A stretch of 7,452 bases of DNA, taken from contig CAJGCQ010000057.1 of assembly GCA_904501875.1 (NCBI GenBank), forward strand, positions 1 through 7,452, in the 5' to 3' direction. How positions within the stretch are numbered: position 1 is the stretch's first letter; the number at the start of each line of letters is the position of its first letter. The notes under the pieces were generated by a model. The model worked only from the letters and a program-made list of their open reading frames with translations. It was not told the origin of the DNA and made no database searches. This DNA comes from Clostridiaceae bacterium (lineage in GTDB: Bacteria; Bacillota; Clostridia; Oscillospirales; Acutalibacteraceae). This document shows, piece by piece, positions 1 through 6,637 of this stretch. The position numbers and the translations under genes were made by a program.

Positions 1-30
1 AGTCCAATTAATATCTCGCCAAAAACAAAA

Positions 31-1293
31 TTAAATCTCAGGATGACGCTTTTTAACCTCGAAAAATGCGTCATAGGCTATATCCGCCGCAAGGGCGATA
101 TCCTCATCGGTAAGCGCCGCATTTATAAAGTGGTTGTGGTGTGAGGCGATAAACAGTCCTCGCGAAACACACTCAGCCACCCACTCCTGATGAAGCATTA
201 GGCTGTCATCATTAGCAATTCTTAAATAAAATAGCGCAGGTTCCCCAGAAACAACAAGGTTAAAGCCATTTTCTTCCGCCGCCTTTTTAAAGGCGCTTGT
301 CAGCTTTTCGCCCTTTTGGCGGAAGAGGGTCGGCGTATCAAGCTTTTTCATTTTATTTATACTCGCAATGCAGGCGGCAAAGGGCACAGCGCTCATCCAG
401 TAAGAGCCTGTAAATGAAAGGGAGGACGCCGCAGCCTTAAGAAATTCTCTGCCGCAGGCGGCGGACATATTATAGCCGTTGGCCAGCGCCTTGCAGAAGC
501 AGATAATATCGGCCTTAATACCGTAATAATGGTCGCTCCCAGCAAGGTCAAGACGGAAGCCCGTTCTTACATCGTCAAAGATTAAAATAATACCGTGCTC
601 ATCGCAGAATTTTCTGACCGCCTGCCATTTTTCGTTAGTAGCGCAAACATTATCATAGAAATTGCCATGATCATAGGGCTGAGCGATTATAGCGGCAATA
701 TCTCCCCCTGTTTCCTCCCATGCTTTTTCGAGAGCTTGCATATCAAACCACGGGACAATTATATTATTTGCCACATCCTGCGGTGTAATTCCGGGATAAT
801 CCGCCTTCATAGCCCATGGGTCGTTGCCGTGGTAATAGCCCTTAAAAAACACCACCTTTTTCTTATGTGTAAAGGCTCTGGCACAAAGCACAGCAAAGGT
901 AGTGGCATCTGTACCGTTTTTCATAAAATACGCCCAGTCGGCGGTGTCAATGGTATCTACCAAAAGCTCGGCACACTCAATCATTTTATATGACGGTGCG
1001 GTTGTGCAGTTACCGCTTTTGAGCTGTTCGAGTGCGGCGGCATCCACATCGGGGTCATTGTAACCCAGCACATTAGGTCCGTAAGCGCACATAAGGTCTA
1101 AGTATTTATTCCCGTCCATATCCCAAAAATATGTACCCTCTGCCTTAGAACTTATAAGGGGCCACTTTTCAATGGGTAAAAACAATCCCTCAGAAGGGCC
1201 TAAATGCCCGTAAATTCCCGATGGAATTACATCAAGCGCACGGTTAAACCATTCACGGCTTTTATTATGTGAATATTCAGGATATTTGCTCAT
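31..1293 (-). CDS. Class III PLP-dependent aminotransferase, HemL-like branch
   Basis: A 420-aa pyridoxal-phosphate enzyme of aminotransferase class III, closest in layout to glutamate-1-semialdehyde 2,1-aminomutase (HemL). Visible landmarks are the phosphate-binding loop NGTDA (126-130), the YYHG motif (153-156) matching HemL CYHG, the cofactor-ring Asp in FDDVRTGFR (D240), and the Schiff-base lysine in CKALANGY (K268). FTGSYW (294-299) sits where HemL has its TLSGNP loop. It is full length for the family and presumably cytoplasmic. Deviations from HemL (NGTDA for NSGTEA, DDV for DEV, CKALANGY for the GKIIGGG type) suggest a different amino donor or acceptor, so I do not call it hemL; the substrate is unknown. 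ATG start is preceded by TAAGGAG, 12 nt after the upstream gene, whose TAA stop lies inside that ribosome binding site. It is the last gene of the yfbR operon. The class is secure, the reaction is not. Confidence 0.9.
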   Translation of the reverse strand: MSKYPEYSHNKSREWFNRALDVIPSGIYGHLGPSEGLFLPIEKWPLISSKAEGTYFWDMDGNKYLDLMCAYGPNVLGYNDPDVDAAALEQLKSGNCTTAPSYKMIECAELLVDTIDTADWAYFMKNGTDATTFAVLCARAFTHKKKVVFFKGYYHGNDPWAMKADYPGITPQDVANNIIVPWFDMQALEKAWEETGGDIAAIIAQPYDHGNFYDNVCATNEKWQAVRKFCDEHGIILIFDDVRTGFRLDLAGSDHYYGIKADIICFCKALANGYNMSAACGREFLKAAASSLSFTGSYWMSAVPFAACIASINKMKKLDTPTLFRQKGEKLTSAFKKAAEENGFNLVVSGEPALFYLRIANDDSLMLHQEWVAECVSRGLFIASHHNHFINAALTDEDIALAADIAYDAFFEVKKRHPEI

Positions 1294-1305
1294 TTAAAAC
1301 TCTCC

Positions 1306-2070
1306 TTAAGAAAGATACAGCGAAACACGGTCGAGTATGCGGTTGATATTGTCAACCATAGAAAGCATGCCCGCAAGCCGTATGTTGCCCTTGCACATTT
1401 CGTTAATTGTGGAAACCGTACCACCGAACAATCCGTAAGCCAAATCAATATCGGCAAACTCCATTATAGCGTTTGGATTTTGTGCCGCTTCGTAAAGAGT
1501 TTCAAAACGGTGATTTTTAATCCTTATTGTAACCTGCGCTTTATCCTTAACCCCTAAGGATACATCGCCGTCGGCGGTGTTCCCTGCCGAAATCATAGCT
1601 ATGGAATCGGAGTTTGCAAGCCCCGAAATCGCCCCCGCAACGGTGTACATTGTAAGGAGTGTGCTTTCCTCAAAAAAGGCTCTGTCCTTTAAATTTTCCT
1701 GGGTCGGGCGCAAAAGCTCTGTAAGCCTGTTTGTAAGCTCGGTAAATGTTCCGCTCAAAAATACAAGCAGTTTTATTATTCCCTTAACGGGCACACCCGG
1801 TTTCCCCTCGTTTATCATAAGATTAAACTTTTCAGGGGAAGAAAAGTTCATTTTACAGTCGGCATTGTCCGCTCCCTCGGTAATTGTACAGCCGTTTTTA
1901 TCAAAATGAAAGGTTCGGCAGGGGCCGTTCTTAACCCTAAAACAAACAGAAATCGGTTTTTTAATTTTCTGTAAAATTTTCTTTGCCTTGCCGTCAAGCT
2001 CGCAAAGCATCTGTAATGTACCCAGTACTCCATACATATTAGCATAGGAAAGCGCCTTTTGCTCAATCAT
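1306..2070 (-). CDS. SCP2-like sterol/lipid-binding domain protein, apparently tandem
   Basis: A 254-aa soluble protein with no signal peptide or clear membrane segment. It resembles the SCP2 sterol-carrier fold, which holds hydrophobic ligands in a tunnel. The N-terminal half (about 28-120) has the alternating strand pattern followed by a helix ending in VPVKGIIKLLVFLSG. The C-terminal half (about 140-252) repeats it, with MEFADIDLAYGLFGG (203-217) followed by CKGNIRLAGMLSMVDNINRI, which resembles the usual SCP2 ending of acidic strand, gate helix and GxLKxxGD-like turn. I infer two SCP2-like modules; no ligand can be named. Start ATG overlaps the upstream stop as ATGA and has a strong site, AAAGGAGG at 2078-2085 with 7-nt spacing. 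It lies between a deoxynucleotidase and an aminotransferase, so it is probably co-transcribed and translationally coupled. It could be better described simply as a conserved clostridial hypothetical protein. Confidence 0.75.
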   Translation of the reverse strand: MIEQKALSYANMYGVLGTLQMLCELDGKAKKILQKIKKPISVCFRVKNGPCRTFHFDKNGCTITEGADNADCKMNFSSPEKFNLMINEGKPGVPVKGIIKLLVFLSGTFTELTNRLTELLRPTQENLKDRAFFEESTLLTMYTVAGAISGLANSDSIAMISAGNTADGDVSLGVKDKAQVTIRIKNHRFETLYEAAQNPNAIMEFADIDLAYGLFGGTVSTINEMCKGNIRLAGMLSMVDNINRILDRVSLYLS

Positions 2071-2660
2071 TTTTCTTCCTCCTTTTGCTCGTCAAGGGAT
2101 AGATAAAAGCTGGGTATAAATTCCTCTATAAATATATCCGCCTCGGGGCAGTTAAGGCATTTTATGCCCTCTCTTATGGTCCTTTCCGCCACCTCAAACT
2201 CTCGGTTGCCCATTTTAAGCTCTTCAATACACTTAATAAGGGCAGAAAGCTTATCAGCCGCCTTAACAAGCCGCTTTGTCTCGCTATCGGGGCTAAAAAT
2301 CGGCTTAAAGTCCTCTTTAAAATCCTCAGGGAGCATATTAATAAGGCTGTCCCCCGCCGCCGCCTCAATTTGCTTATAGGCAGACTTGATTTCGCTGTTA
2401 TAGTATTTAATTGGGGTCGGCATATCCCCTGTTATAATCTCGGTGGAATCGTGGTATACAGCCGCTAAGGCCGCTTTTTGCGGGTCGGCGTTTCCGCCTA
2501 AGCGCTTATTGTTAATAATCGCCAGTGCGTGGGCAATCTGTGCGGTTTCAAGGGAATGCTCGCTTAAATTCTCCCTGCGAGTATTTCTCATAAGTCCCCA
2601 ACGGTAAATATTTTTCATTCTCGACATCATCGCATAAAAATGATTGTACAAAATTTTCAC
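2067..2660 (-). CDS. yfbR: YfbR-like 5'-deoxynucleotidase (HD domain)
   Basis: Removes the 5' phosphate from deoxyribonucleoside monophosphates in the cytoplasm (dNMP to deoxynucleoside), part of pyrimidine dNTP turnover, by analogy with E. coli YfbR. The match runs end to end: SRMKNIYRWGLMRNTRREN near the N-terminus, SEHS (metal His H35), YHD (H70, D71) with E74, TGDMPTPIKYYN (D79), KAADKLSALIKCIEEL (D136), and the C-terminal FIPSFYLSLDE. All expected HD metal ligands are present and length (about 195 aa) is typical. The start is uncertain. The frame opens with GTG at 2660, but AAAGGA ends only 1 nt before it. TTG at 2651 (10 nt from AAAGGA) aligns better with the E. coli N-terminus and gives 194 aa. 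It is the first gene of a three-gene operon and overlaps the next start by 4 nt (ATGA). Confidence 0.93.
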   Translation of the reverse strand: MKILYNHFYAMMSRMKNIYRWGLMRNTRRENLSEHSLETAQIAHALAIINNKRLGGNADPQKAALAAVYHDSTEIITGDMPTPIKYYNSEIKSAYKQIEAAAGDSLINMLPEDFKEDFKPIFSPDSETKRLVKAADKLSALIKCIEELKMGNREFEVAERTIREGIKCLNCPEADIFIEEFIPSFYLSLDEQKEEEK

Positions 2661-2668
2661 ATCCTTTA

Positions 2669-2697
2669 TTGAATATTATACCATTAACTGTTATAAT
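2669..2697 (+). promoter_or_regulatory. Rightward promoter of the YfhO-family gene
   Basis: On the plus strand TTGAAT (2669-2674) is followed after 17 nt by a perfect TATAAT (2692-2697), and TG at 2689-2690 makes it an extended -10 (TGTTATAAT). Initiation near 2704 gives a leader of about 28 nt carrying AAAGGA (2717-2722), 9 nt before the ATG at 2732. It occupies the same DNA as the leftward promoter. Confidence 0.65.
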
Positions 2698-2702
2698 ATC
2701 AA
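2675..2702 (-). promoter_or_regulatory. Leftward promoter of the yfbR operon
   Basis: On the minus strand TTGATA (2697-2702) is followed after 16 nt by a perfect TATAAT (2675-2680), a good SigA-type promoter. Initiation about 7 nt downstream, near 2668, would leave a leader of only about 8 nt before the GTG or 17 nt before the TTG of yfbR. The -35 shares base 2697 with the -10 of the opposing promoter. Confidence 0.65.
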
Positions 2703-2731
2703 TAAAGAATTTTAAAAAAGGATAGGATTAA

Positions 2732-5347
2732 ATGGATTTTTCTTATGTGAAGCATACTGCGCTCCATCCGCAAAAAGAAAAATACCTCTCAACCTTTGTT
2801 ATCGCACTTATCACTGCGGCGGCGCTTTTTGTGCCGTATATAATTTTAGGCGAGGGTTATTTTATCTTTTACGGTGATTTCAATGTTCAGCAAATACCCT
2901 TTTACAGTCAGTGCCACAAGGCTATTCGGGAGGGCAATATTTTTTGGAGCTGGACCACCGACCTCGGCGCTAACTTTATCGGCTCATACAGCTTTTATCT
3001 TCTGGGCAGTCCTTTCTTTTGGCTGACTATTCCTTTTCCTAACTGGTTCGTGCCCTATCTTATAGGCCCCCTTCTTATACTGAAATTCGCCTGTGCGGCC
3101 TTTACCTCATACTGCTATATAAGACGGTTTACCCGCACCCCTCAGGCGGCAAGGCTTGGCGGTCTTTTATACGCATTCTCGGGCTTTTCGGTGTATAATA
3201 TCTTCTTTAATCATTTTCACGAAGCTATCATTGTTTTCCCGCTCTTGCTTTTATCGCTTGAGCTGTTGATTACCGAAAACCGCCGCTTTGTATTTGCCTT
3301 TACGGTGGCTCTTTGCGCAGTTACAAACTATTTCTTCTTCTTTGGAATGGTTGTCTTTACCGTTATTTACTTCTTTGTCCGCCTTTTCTCGGGCGCAATA
3401 AAGGTAAAGGCCTCCCGTTTCCTTGCGCTTGTATTCGAGGCGGTGCTGGGACTTGCCCTCTCCGCCTTTCTGCTGCTACCCAGCATTATGGCGATTACGG
3501 GCAACAGCCGTATTTCGGAGGTGTTGCTTGGTTGGAATGCGATTATGTACGGCAAGGAGCAAATATACGCCAATATTTTAGAGTGCTTCTTCTTCCCACC
3601 CGATATTCCCGCACGCCCCGTATTTTTCCCGAACGCCAATGTAAAATGGTCGTCTTTGGGCGGCTGGCTTCCCCTTTTCAGTATGGTAGGCGTTTTTGTC
3701 TGGTTTTCACAGCGCAAAAATCATTGGCTTAAAAAGGTAATCGGCATTTCAATTTTTATGGCTATGGTGCCGATTTTAAACAGCGCATTTTATGCCTTTA
3801 ACACCGCATATTACGCTCGCTGGTTCTATATGCCCATTCTTATGATGTGCCTTGCTACCATTTCGCTTACAGAGGACAGTAAGGTAAATTGGTCTGTAGG
3901 TTACAAGTGGGTTTTGGGAATAACCATCGCCGTCACCCTGGTAATAGGCTTTTTCCCGCAGAAAAACAGCAATAATGACGGGCTGATTTTCGGTCTTTAC
4001 TCCCAAAGCGAAGACGGAATGTATATCTTCCGTTTTTGGGTAACCTGTGCTATAGCGATTTTAAGTCTTGTAATACTCGGTATGCTTTTAAAGCTGATAA
4101 AAACCGACCGAAAGGATTTTTACAGGGGAGCTACGGTCTGTGTATGTATAATCTCGGCGGTTTACGGGAATTTCTTTATCGCCTGCGGCCGCTCCCATTC
4201 CTATGAAATAAAAGATGTTATGATTGACCAGCTTATCGAGGGCGAGGTCGATTTAGAGGTGGACAGTAATTTCAGGGTAGATGTTTATGACGGGGTGGAT
4301 AACACCTCAATGTATTTAGGGCTTCCAGGTATTAACGCCTTTCATTCGGTAGTTCCCGCCTCAATTATGGAGTTTTACGATTACATCGGGGTTGAACGCA
4401 GCGTCGGCAGTCGTCCCGAAACAGATGTGCCGGCGATTCGCCCCCTTTTATCGGTAAAATACCTTTTAAACCGCAAGAACGGCGATAGCTTTTTAGACGA
4501 TGATAACGAGCCTTTGATGCCTGACTACAAATATCTCAAAACAAGCGGAGGATATTATATTTACGAAAATAAGAATTATATCCCCTACGGATTTTCCTAT
4601 GATTATTATATGGACTACGACTTCTGCGACTCATATGCTGAATCCGACCGTGCCTCGCTTATGCTTAAGGCGATACTTTTAACCGATGAGCAGATACAGA
4701 AATACGGCTATTTGCTGGATAATATAAAGGATTTAGAGCTACCTTTCTATAATTACGGGGAGGACGGCACTACCCTTTCGCTTACAGACGATGCTATGGC
4801 TTATGATTGCGAGCAGTTAAGGCAAACCTCGGCGGATTCCTTTGAGATAGACAACTACGGCTTTACCGCCAAGGTCACAAGGGACAAAGAAAACCTCGTC
4901 TTCTTCTCTGTGCCCTATGACGAGGGCTGGACAGCTACCGTAAACGGAAAAGAAGTTGAAATTGAAAAGGTAAACGCAGGCTTTATGGCTGTAAAGGTGG
5001 ATGCAGGGGCAAGCGAGATACGCTTTAATTACACCACCTCGGGGCTTGTAAACGGACTTTTGCTTACAGGCTCAGCTTGTATTGTACTCCTTATTTATAT
5101 CATTATTTGGAGCATTTATAAAAGGCACCACTCGCCCGATAATTACTATCCCGAGGGTGAAGAGCTTATAAAGAAATGGCGTGAGCAGGACAGAGAGGAC
5201 GCCCTTAAAATACTTGCCGAGCGTTTCCCCGAAACACACAAGGAAAGCATATTAGACGACAATCCGGATATTAATATTCCTCACATTGAAAACGGCTTTG
5301 ACGGCGGCTTCAAGATTGATTCCAATATGCTTGATGAAGATAAATAA
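2732..5347 (+). CDS. YfhO-family polytopic membrane protein (GT-C-like glycosyltransferase)
   Basis: An 871-aa integral membrane protein of the YfhO family. Studied members are thought to transfer sugars from undecaprenyl-phosphate carriers to cell-envelope polymers such as lipoteichoic acid on the outer face of the membrane. About 13 hydrophobic segments lie between residues 19 and 484, with a last one at about 771-796. The first outside loop carries YGDFNVQQIPFY (D49), the place where GT-C enzymes keep their catalytic acid, followed by a conserved-looking stretch ending LLGSPFFWL. Residues about 485-770 form a large outside domain with GYYIYENKNYIPYGF and the family hallmark PYDEGWTATVNGKEV (728-742). 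An acidic cytoplasmic tail of about 75 residues (797-871) follows. ATG start has AAAGGA 9 nt upstream. It is transcribed alone from its own promoter to a terminator. No CsbB-like donor synthase is nearby, so the acceptor and sugar are unknown. Confidence 0.9.
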   Translation: MDFSYVKHTALHPQKEKYLSTFVIALITAAALFVPYIILGEGYFIFYGDFNVQQIPFYSQCHKAIREGNIFWSWTTDLGANFIGSYSFYLLGSPFFWLTIPFPNWFVPYLIGPLLILKFACAAFTSYCYIRRFTRTPQAARLGGLLYAFSGFSVYNIFFNHFHEAIIVFPLLLLSLELLITENRRFVFAFTVALCAVTNYFFFFGMVVFTVIYFFVRLFSGAIKVKASRFLALVFEAVLGLALSAFLLLPSIMAITGNSRISEVLLGWNAIMYGKEQIYANILECFFFPPDIPARPVFFPNANVKWSSLGGWLPLFSMVGVFVWFSQRKNHWLKKVIGISIFMAMVPILNSAFYAFNTAYYARWFYMPILMMCLATISLTEDSKVNWSVGYKWVLGITIAVTLVIGFFPQKNSNNDGLIFGLYSQSEDGMYIFRFWVTCAIAILSLVILGMLLKLIKTDRKDFYRGATVCVCIISAVYGNFFIACGRSHSYEIKDVMIDQLIEGEVDLEVDSNFRVDVYDGVDNTSMYLGLPGINAFHSVVPASIMEFYDYIGVERSVGSRPETDVPAIRPLLSVKYLLNRKNGDSFLDDDNEPLMPDYKYLKTSGGYYIYENKNYIPYGFSYDYYMDYDFCDSYAESDRASLMLKAILLTDEQIQKYGYLLDNIKDLELPFYNYGEDGTTLSLTDDAMAYDCEQLRQTSADSFEIDNYGFTAKVTRDKENLVFFSVPYDEGWTATVNGKEVEIEKVNAGFMAVKVDAGASEIRFNYTTSGLVNGLLLTGSACIVLLIYIIIWSIYKRHHSPDNYYPEGEELIKKWREQDREDALKILAERFPETHKESILDDNPDINIPHIENGFDGGFKIDSNMLDEDK

Positions 5348-5358
5348 TATATTAACGC

Positions 5359-5395
5359 AAAATCGGTTGCCCGTAAAGCGGACAGCCGATTTTTT
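5359..5395 (+). terminator. Rho-independent terminator of the YfhO-family gene
   Basis: A 15-position stem (5359-5373 with 5379-5393) has one C/A mismatch (5370/5382) and one G-T wobble, a 5-nt loop TAAAG, and a run of six T (5390-5395). It lies 11 nt after the YfhO stop. The T-run supplies the first two bases of the convergent gene's stop codon (5394-5396). In the reverse direction it offers only TTTT, so it could act on both strands but is stronger rightward. Confidence 0.85.
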
Positions 5396-5867
5396 ATATA
5401 TTAATAATAATCGGCATTATGCCGTTTTCCTCTATATCAATAACTGCGTAGCTTTTATGAGAGTCACGGGGCTGTGAACAGGAGCCGGGATTCACAAGAT
5501 ATATACCGTCTTCATATAATATTTGTGAGGTGTGGGTATGGCCGAATAGGGCGATATTGCAGTTAAGCTGTTTTGCAGTTTCCAGCAGCCGCTCTATTCC
5601 GTGCTTTACCCCTAAGGTATGACCGTGGGTATAAAAAATCCTTTTACCGCCTATTGTTTCAATATCAGACGAAGGAAAGCTTGAAAAATAATCGCAGTTA
5701 CCGCTTACGATATAAAATTTTTTATCGGGAAATTCCAAATTCATATCCTCAATATCGTAGGTGACATCACCTAAAAAGAAGATATGCTTGGAGTCCTCCC
5801 TATCTTCAAGAATTCTGCGCACCGTATGCTCACTTTTGTGGGAATCGGAAATAACGGTAATTCTCAT
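5394..5867 (-). CDS. YfcE/MJ0936-type metallophosphoesterase
   Basis: A 157-aa cytoplasmic calcineurin-like phosphoesterase of the small YfcE/YsnB/MJ0936 type, which hydrolyses phosphodiesters with two bound metal ions; the natural substrate of these enzymes is mostly unknown. The whole motif series is intact and in order: SDSH (D8, H10), GDVTYD (D34), GNCD (N57), THGH (H81, H83), GHTH (H110, H112) and NPGS (126-129). Length is normal. ATG start follows AGGTGA with a 4-nt gap. In many Bacillota the relative of this gene follows rdgB, but here it stands alone, convergent with the YfhO-family gene and sharing its terminator, and divergent from the small-protein operon. A possible promoter lies in the 70-bp gap to its right. 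Family call is certain, substrate unknown. Confidence 0.92.
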   Translation of the reverse strand: MRITVISDSHKSEHTVRRILEDREDSKHIFFLGDVTYDIEDMNLEFPDKKFYIVSGNCDYFSSFPSSDIETIGGKRIFYTHGHTLGVKHGIERLLETAKQLNCNIALFGHTHTSQILYEDGIYLVNPGSCSQPRDSHKSYAVIDIEENGIMPIIINI

Positions 5868-5937
5868 ATATTCACCTATTCTATAATATATTTTAAATTC
5901 ATAATATTAAATATACCAATAAACGGGGGATTTTTCA
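5868..5937. promoter_or_regulatory. Divergent AT-rich intergenic region with weak promoter candidates
   Basis: Leftward: TTGGTA (minus strand, 5914-5919), 18 nt, then TAAAAT (5890-5895) could drive the phosphoesterase. Rightward: a perfect TATAAT at 5882-5887 lacks a good -35. The rightward ribosome binding site is CGGGGGA at 5924-5930, 7 nt before ATG 5938. These are plausible but not strong. Confidence 0.3.
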
Positions 5938-6198
5938 ATGGATAACAGTAAAATCGATAAAAAAAAGCTTATGGATGCGGTGATTTCCTCCTCGGGCGGG
6001 AAAATTGACAAAGAAACCTTCCAAGGGGCTATCGAGGAAAAAAACATCGACCCCTTACTCAAAAATCTCTCAGCTGAGGACAAAGAAAAGCTGAAAAGCG
6101 TAATGTCCGACAAAAAAAGTATGGAAGCGGTGCTTAACAGTCCACAGGCAAAGGCACTGCTTAAGGCGTTTTTAAAGGGTGGAGGAAAGAATGGATGA
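5938..6198 (+). CDS. Small Lys-rich helical protein, unknown function
   Basis: An 86-aa hydrophilic, probably all-helical protein with no cysteine, signal peptide or membrane segment, and very rich in lysine. I do not recognise its family. The C-terminal part (about 52-79, with SDKKSMEAVLNSPQAKALL) resembles the N-terminus of the next protein (NDPESMNRVRQMAESIL), suggesting a shared helical motif. The Gly/Lys-rich end GGGKNG is partly imposed by the downstream ribosome binding site, which lies within its last codons. ATG start is preceded by GGGGGA with 7-nt spacing. The stop overlaps the next start by 8 nt, so the two are almost certainly translated as a coupled pair. Small paired genes of this look occur in clostridial genomes as conserved hypotheticals; a spore or envelope role would be a guess. 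Confidence 0.8.
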   Translation: MDNSKIDKKKLMDAVISSSGGKIDKETFQGAIEEKNIDPLLKNLSAEDKEKLKSVMSDKKSMEAVLNSPQAKALLKAFLKGGGKNG

Positions 6199-6547
6199 TT
6201 TAGGTTCTAAGCTTACCGAACTATTAAATGACCCTGAAAGTATGAACCGTGTACGGCAGATGGCAGAAAGCATTTTAGGCGAGAGCGGCGGCGATGCTCC
6301 CGCTCCTGCCGCCTCGCCTGATATTTCCTCTATAGGCGATATGTTAGGCTCAGGCGAGCTTCAGTCTATAATATCCGTAATTTCCAAAATGAAGTCCGCC
6401 GAGGACGATTCCCGTGTACAGCTTATCTCTGCACTTCGTCCTCATTTAAGCGAGGAGCGCAGAAAACGAGCCGATACCGCAATTAAAATTCTAAAATTAT
6501 TAGATGCCCTTCCGCTGATAAAGGAAAGCGGACTGCTTAATTTGTAA
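6191..6547 (+). CDS. Small helical protein, unknown function
   Basis: A 118-aa protein I cannot assign. It has an N-terminal helix (MDDLGSKLTELLNDPESM), an Ala/Pro-rich linker (about 35-43, DAPAPAASP), and a basic helical C-terminal part (about 74-118) with RVQLISALRPHLSEERRKR followed by an amphipathic LKLLDALPLIKESGLL. No membrane segment. The reading frame is open from a GTG at 6179, but I chose ATG 6191 because GGAGG (6181-6185) sits 5 nt before it and would lie inside the longer version. It overlaps the upstream 86-aa gene by 8 nt (ATGGATGA), a typical coupling arrangement, and shares an SM-centred helix motif with it. A strong GGTGAT site directly after its stop belongs to the following leader ORF. 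Confidence 0.85.
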   Translation: MDDLGSKLTELLNDPESMNRVRQMAESILGESGGDAPAPAASPDISSIGDMLGSGELQSIISVISKMKSAEDDSRVQLISALRPHLSEERRKRADTAIKILKLLDALPLIKESGLLNL

Positions 6548-6553
6548 GGTGAT
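6546..6553 (+). promoter_or_regulatory. Ribosome binding site of the putative 26-codon ORF
   Basis: AAGGTGAT matches the complement of the 16S rRNA 3' end (GGTGAT portion) and begins inside the stop codon of the 118-aa gene. It is 3 nt from a GTG at 6557. Such a site after a stop, with no other gene start near, is the main reason to take the small ORF seriously. Confidence 0.5.
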
Positions 6554-6572
6554 AGCGTGAAAAATCACGCTA
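6553..6572 (+). promoter_or_regulatory. Perfect 8-bp hairpin over the leader ORF start
   Basis: TAGCGTGA (6553-6560) pairs perfectly with TCACGCTA (6565-6572) around an AAAA loop, placing the GTG of the small ORF in the stem. No T-run follows on either strand, so it is not a standard terminator. Confidence 0.55.
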
Positions 6573-6637
6573 AAAATAATAAAGACGCCTGTTTCTCGCC
6601 TTTGTTACCAAAGGCAACCGAAACAGATGCGATATAA
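6557..6637 (+). CDS. Putative 26-codon leader peptide or small protein
   Basis: A GTG-initiated frame of 26 codons ending in TAA (6635-6637), with AAGGTGAT just upstream. The predicted peptide starts MKNHAKNNKDACF, continues SPLLPKATETDAI, has one cysteine and no hydrophobic segment. It begins 9 nt after the stop of the 118-aa gene. Its stop codon lies in the first bases of the 17-nt element that can block the ribosome binding site of the 129-aa gene, so a ribosome finishing here would cover that element. This suggests a translated leader, but the frame is short enough to arise by chance, the start lies in a hairpin, and I recognise no homologue. Confidence 0.35.
   Translation: MKNHAKNNKDACFSPLLPKATETDAI
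6589..6626 (+). promoter_or_regulatory. Two-tier hairpin in the leader of the 129-aa gene
   Basis: Outer stem CTGTTTC (6589-6595) with GAAACAG (6620-6626), small internal loop TC/AACC, inner stem GCCTTTG (6598-6604) with CAAAGGC (6609-6615), loop TTAC. All 14 base pairs are perfect. No T-run follows. It lies wholly within the putative small ORF, so translation would melt it. Confidence 0.6.

Larger units (their letters stand above)
2669..2702. repeat. Inverted repeat forming both divergent promoters
   Basis: The left arm TTGAATATTATA (2669-2680) and the right arm TATAATATCAA (2692-2702) are complementary except for one extra A. They are separated by 11 nt. Each arm supplies the -35 of one promoter and the -10 of the other, so the symmetry follows from interlocked promoters, though it could also be an operator. 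Confidence 0.7.

Noticed and set aside
31..1293. Naming the aminotransferase hemL
   Set aside because: Overall layout is HemL-like, but several active-site motifs differ and no other haem-pathway gene is near, so only the class is supported.
3367..3717. Long antisense open frame inside the YfhO-family gene
   Set aside because: It lies wholly within a well-supported gene, has no credible start site and an unconvincing protein composition.
6179..6190. GTG start at 6179 for the 118-aa protein
   Set aside because: It would put the strong GGAGG site inside the gene; ATG 6191 lies 5 nt after that site.
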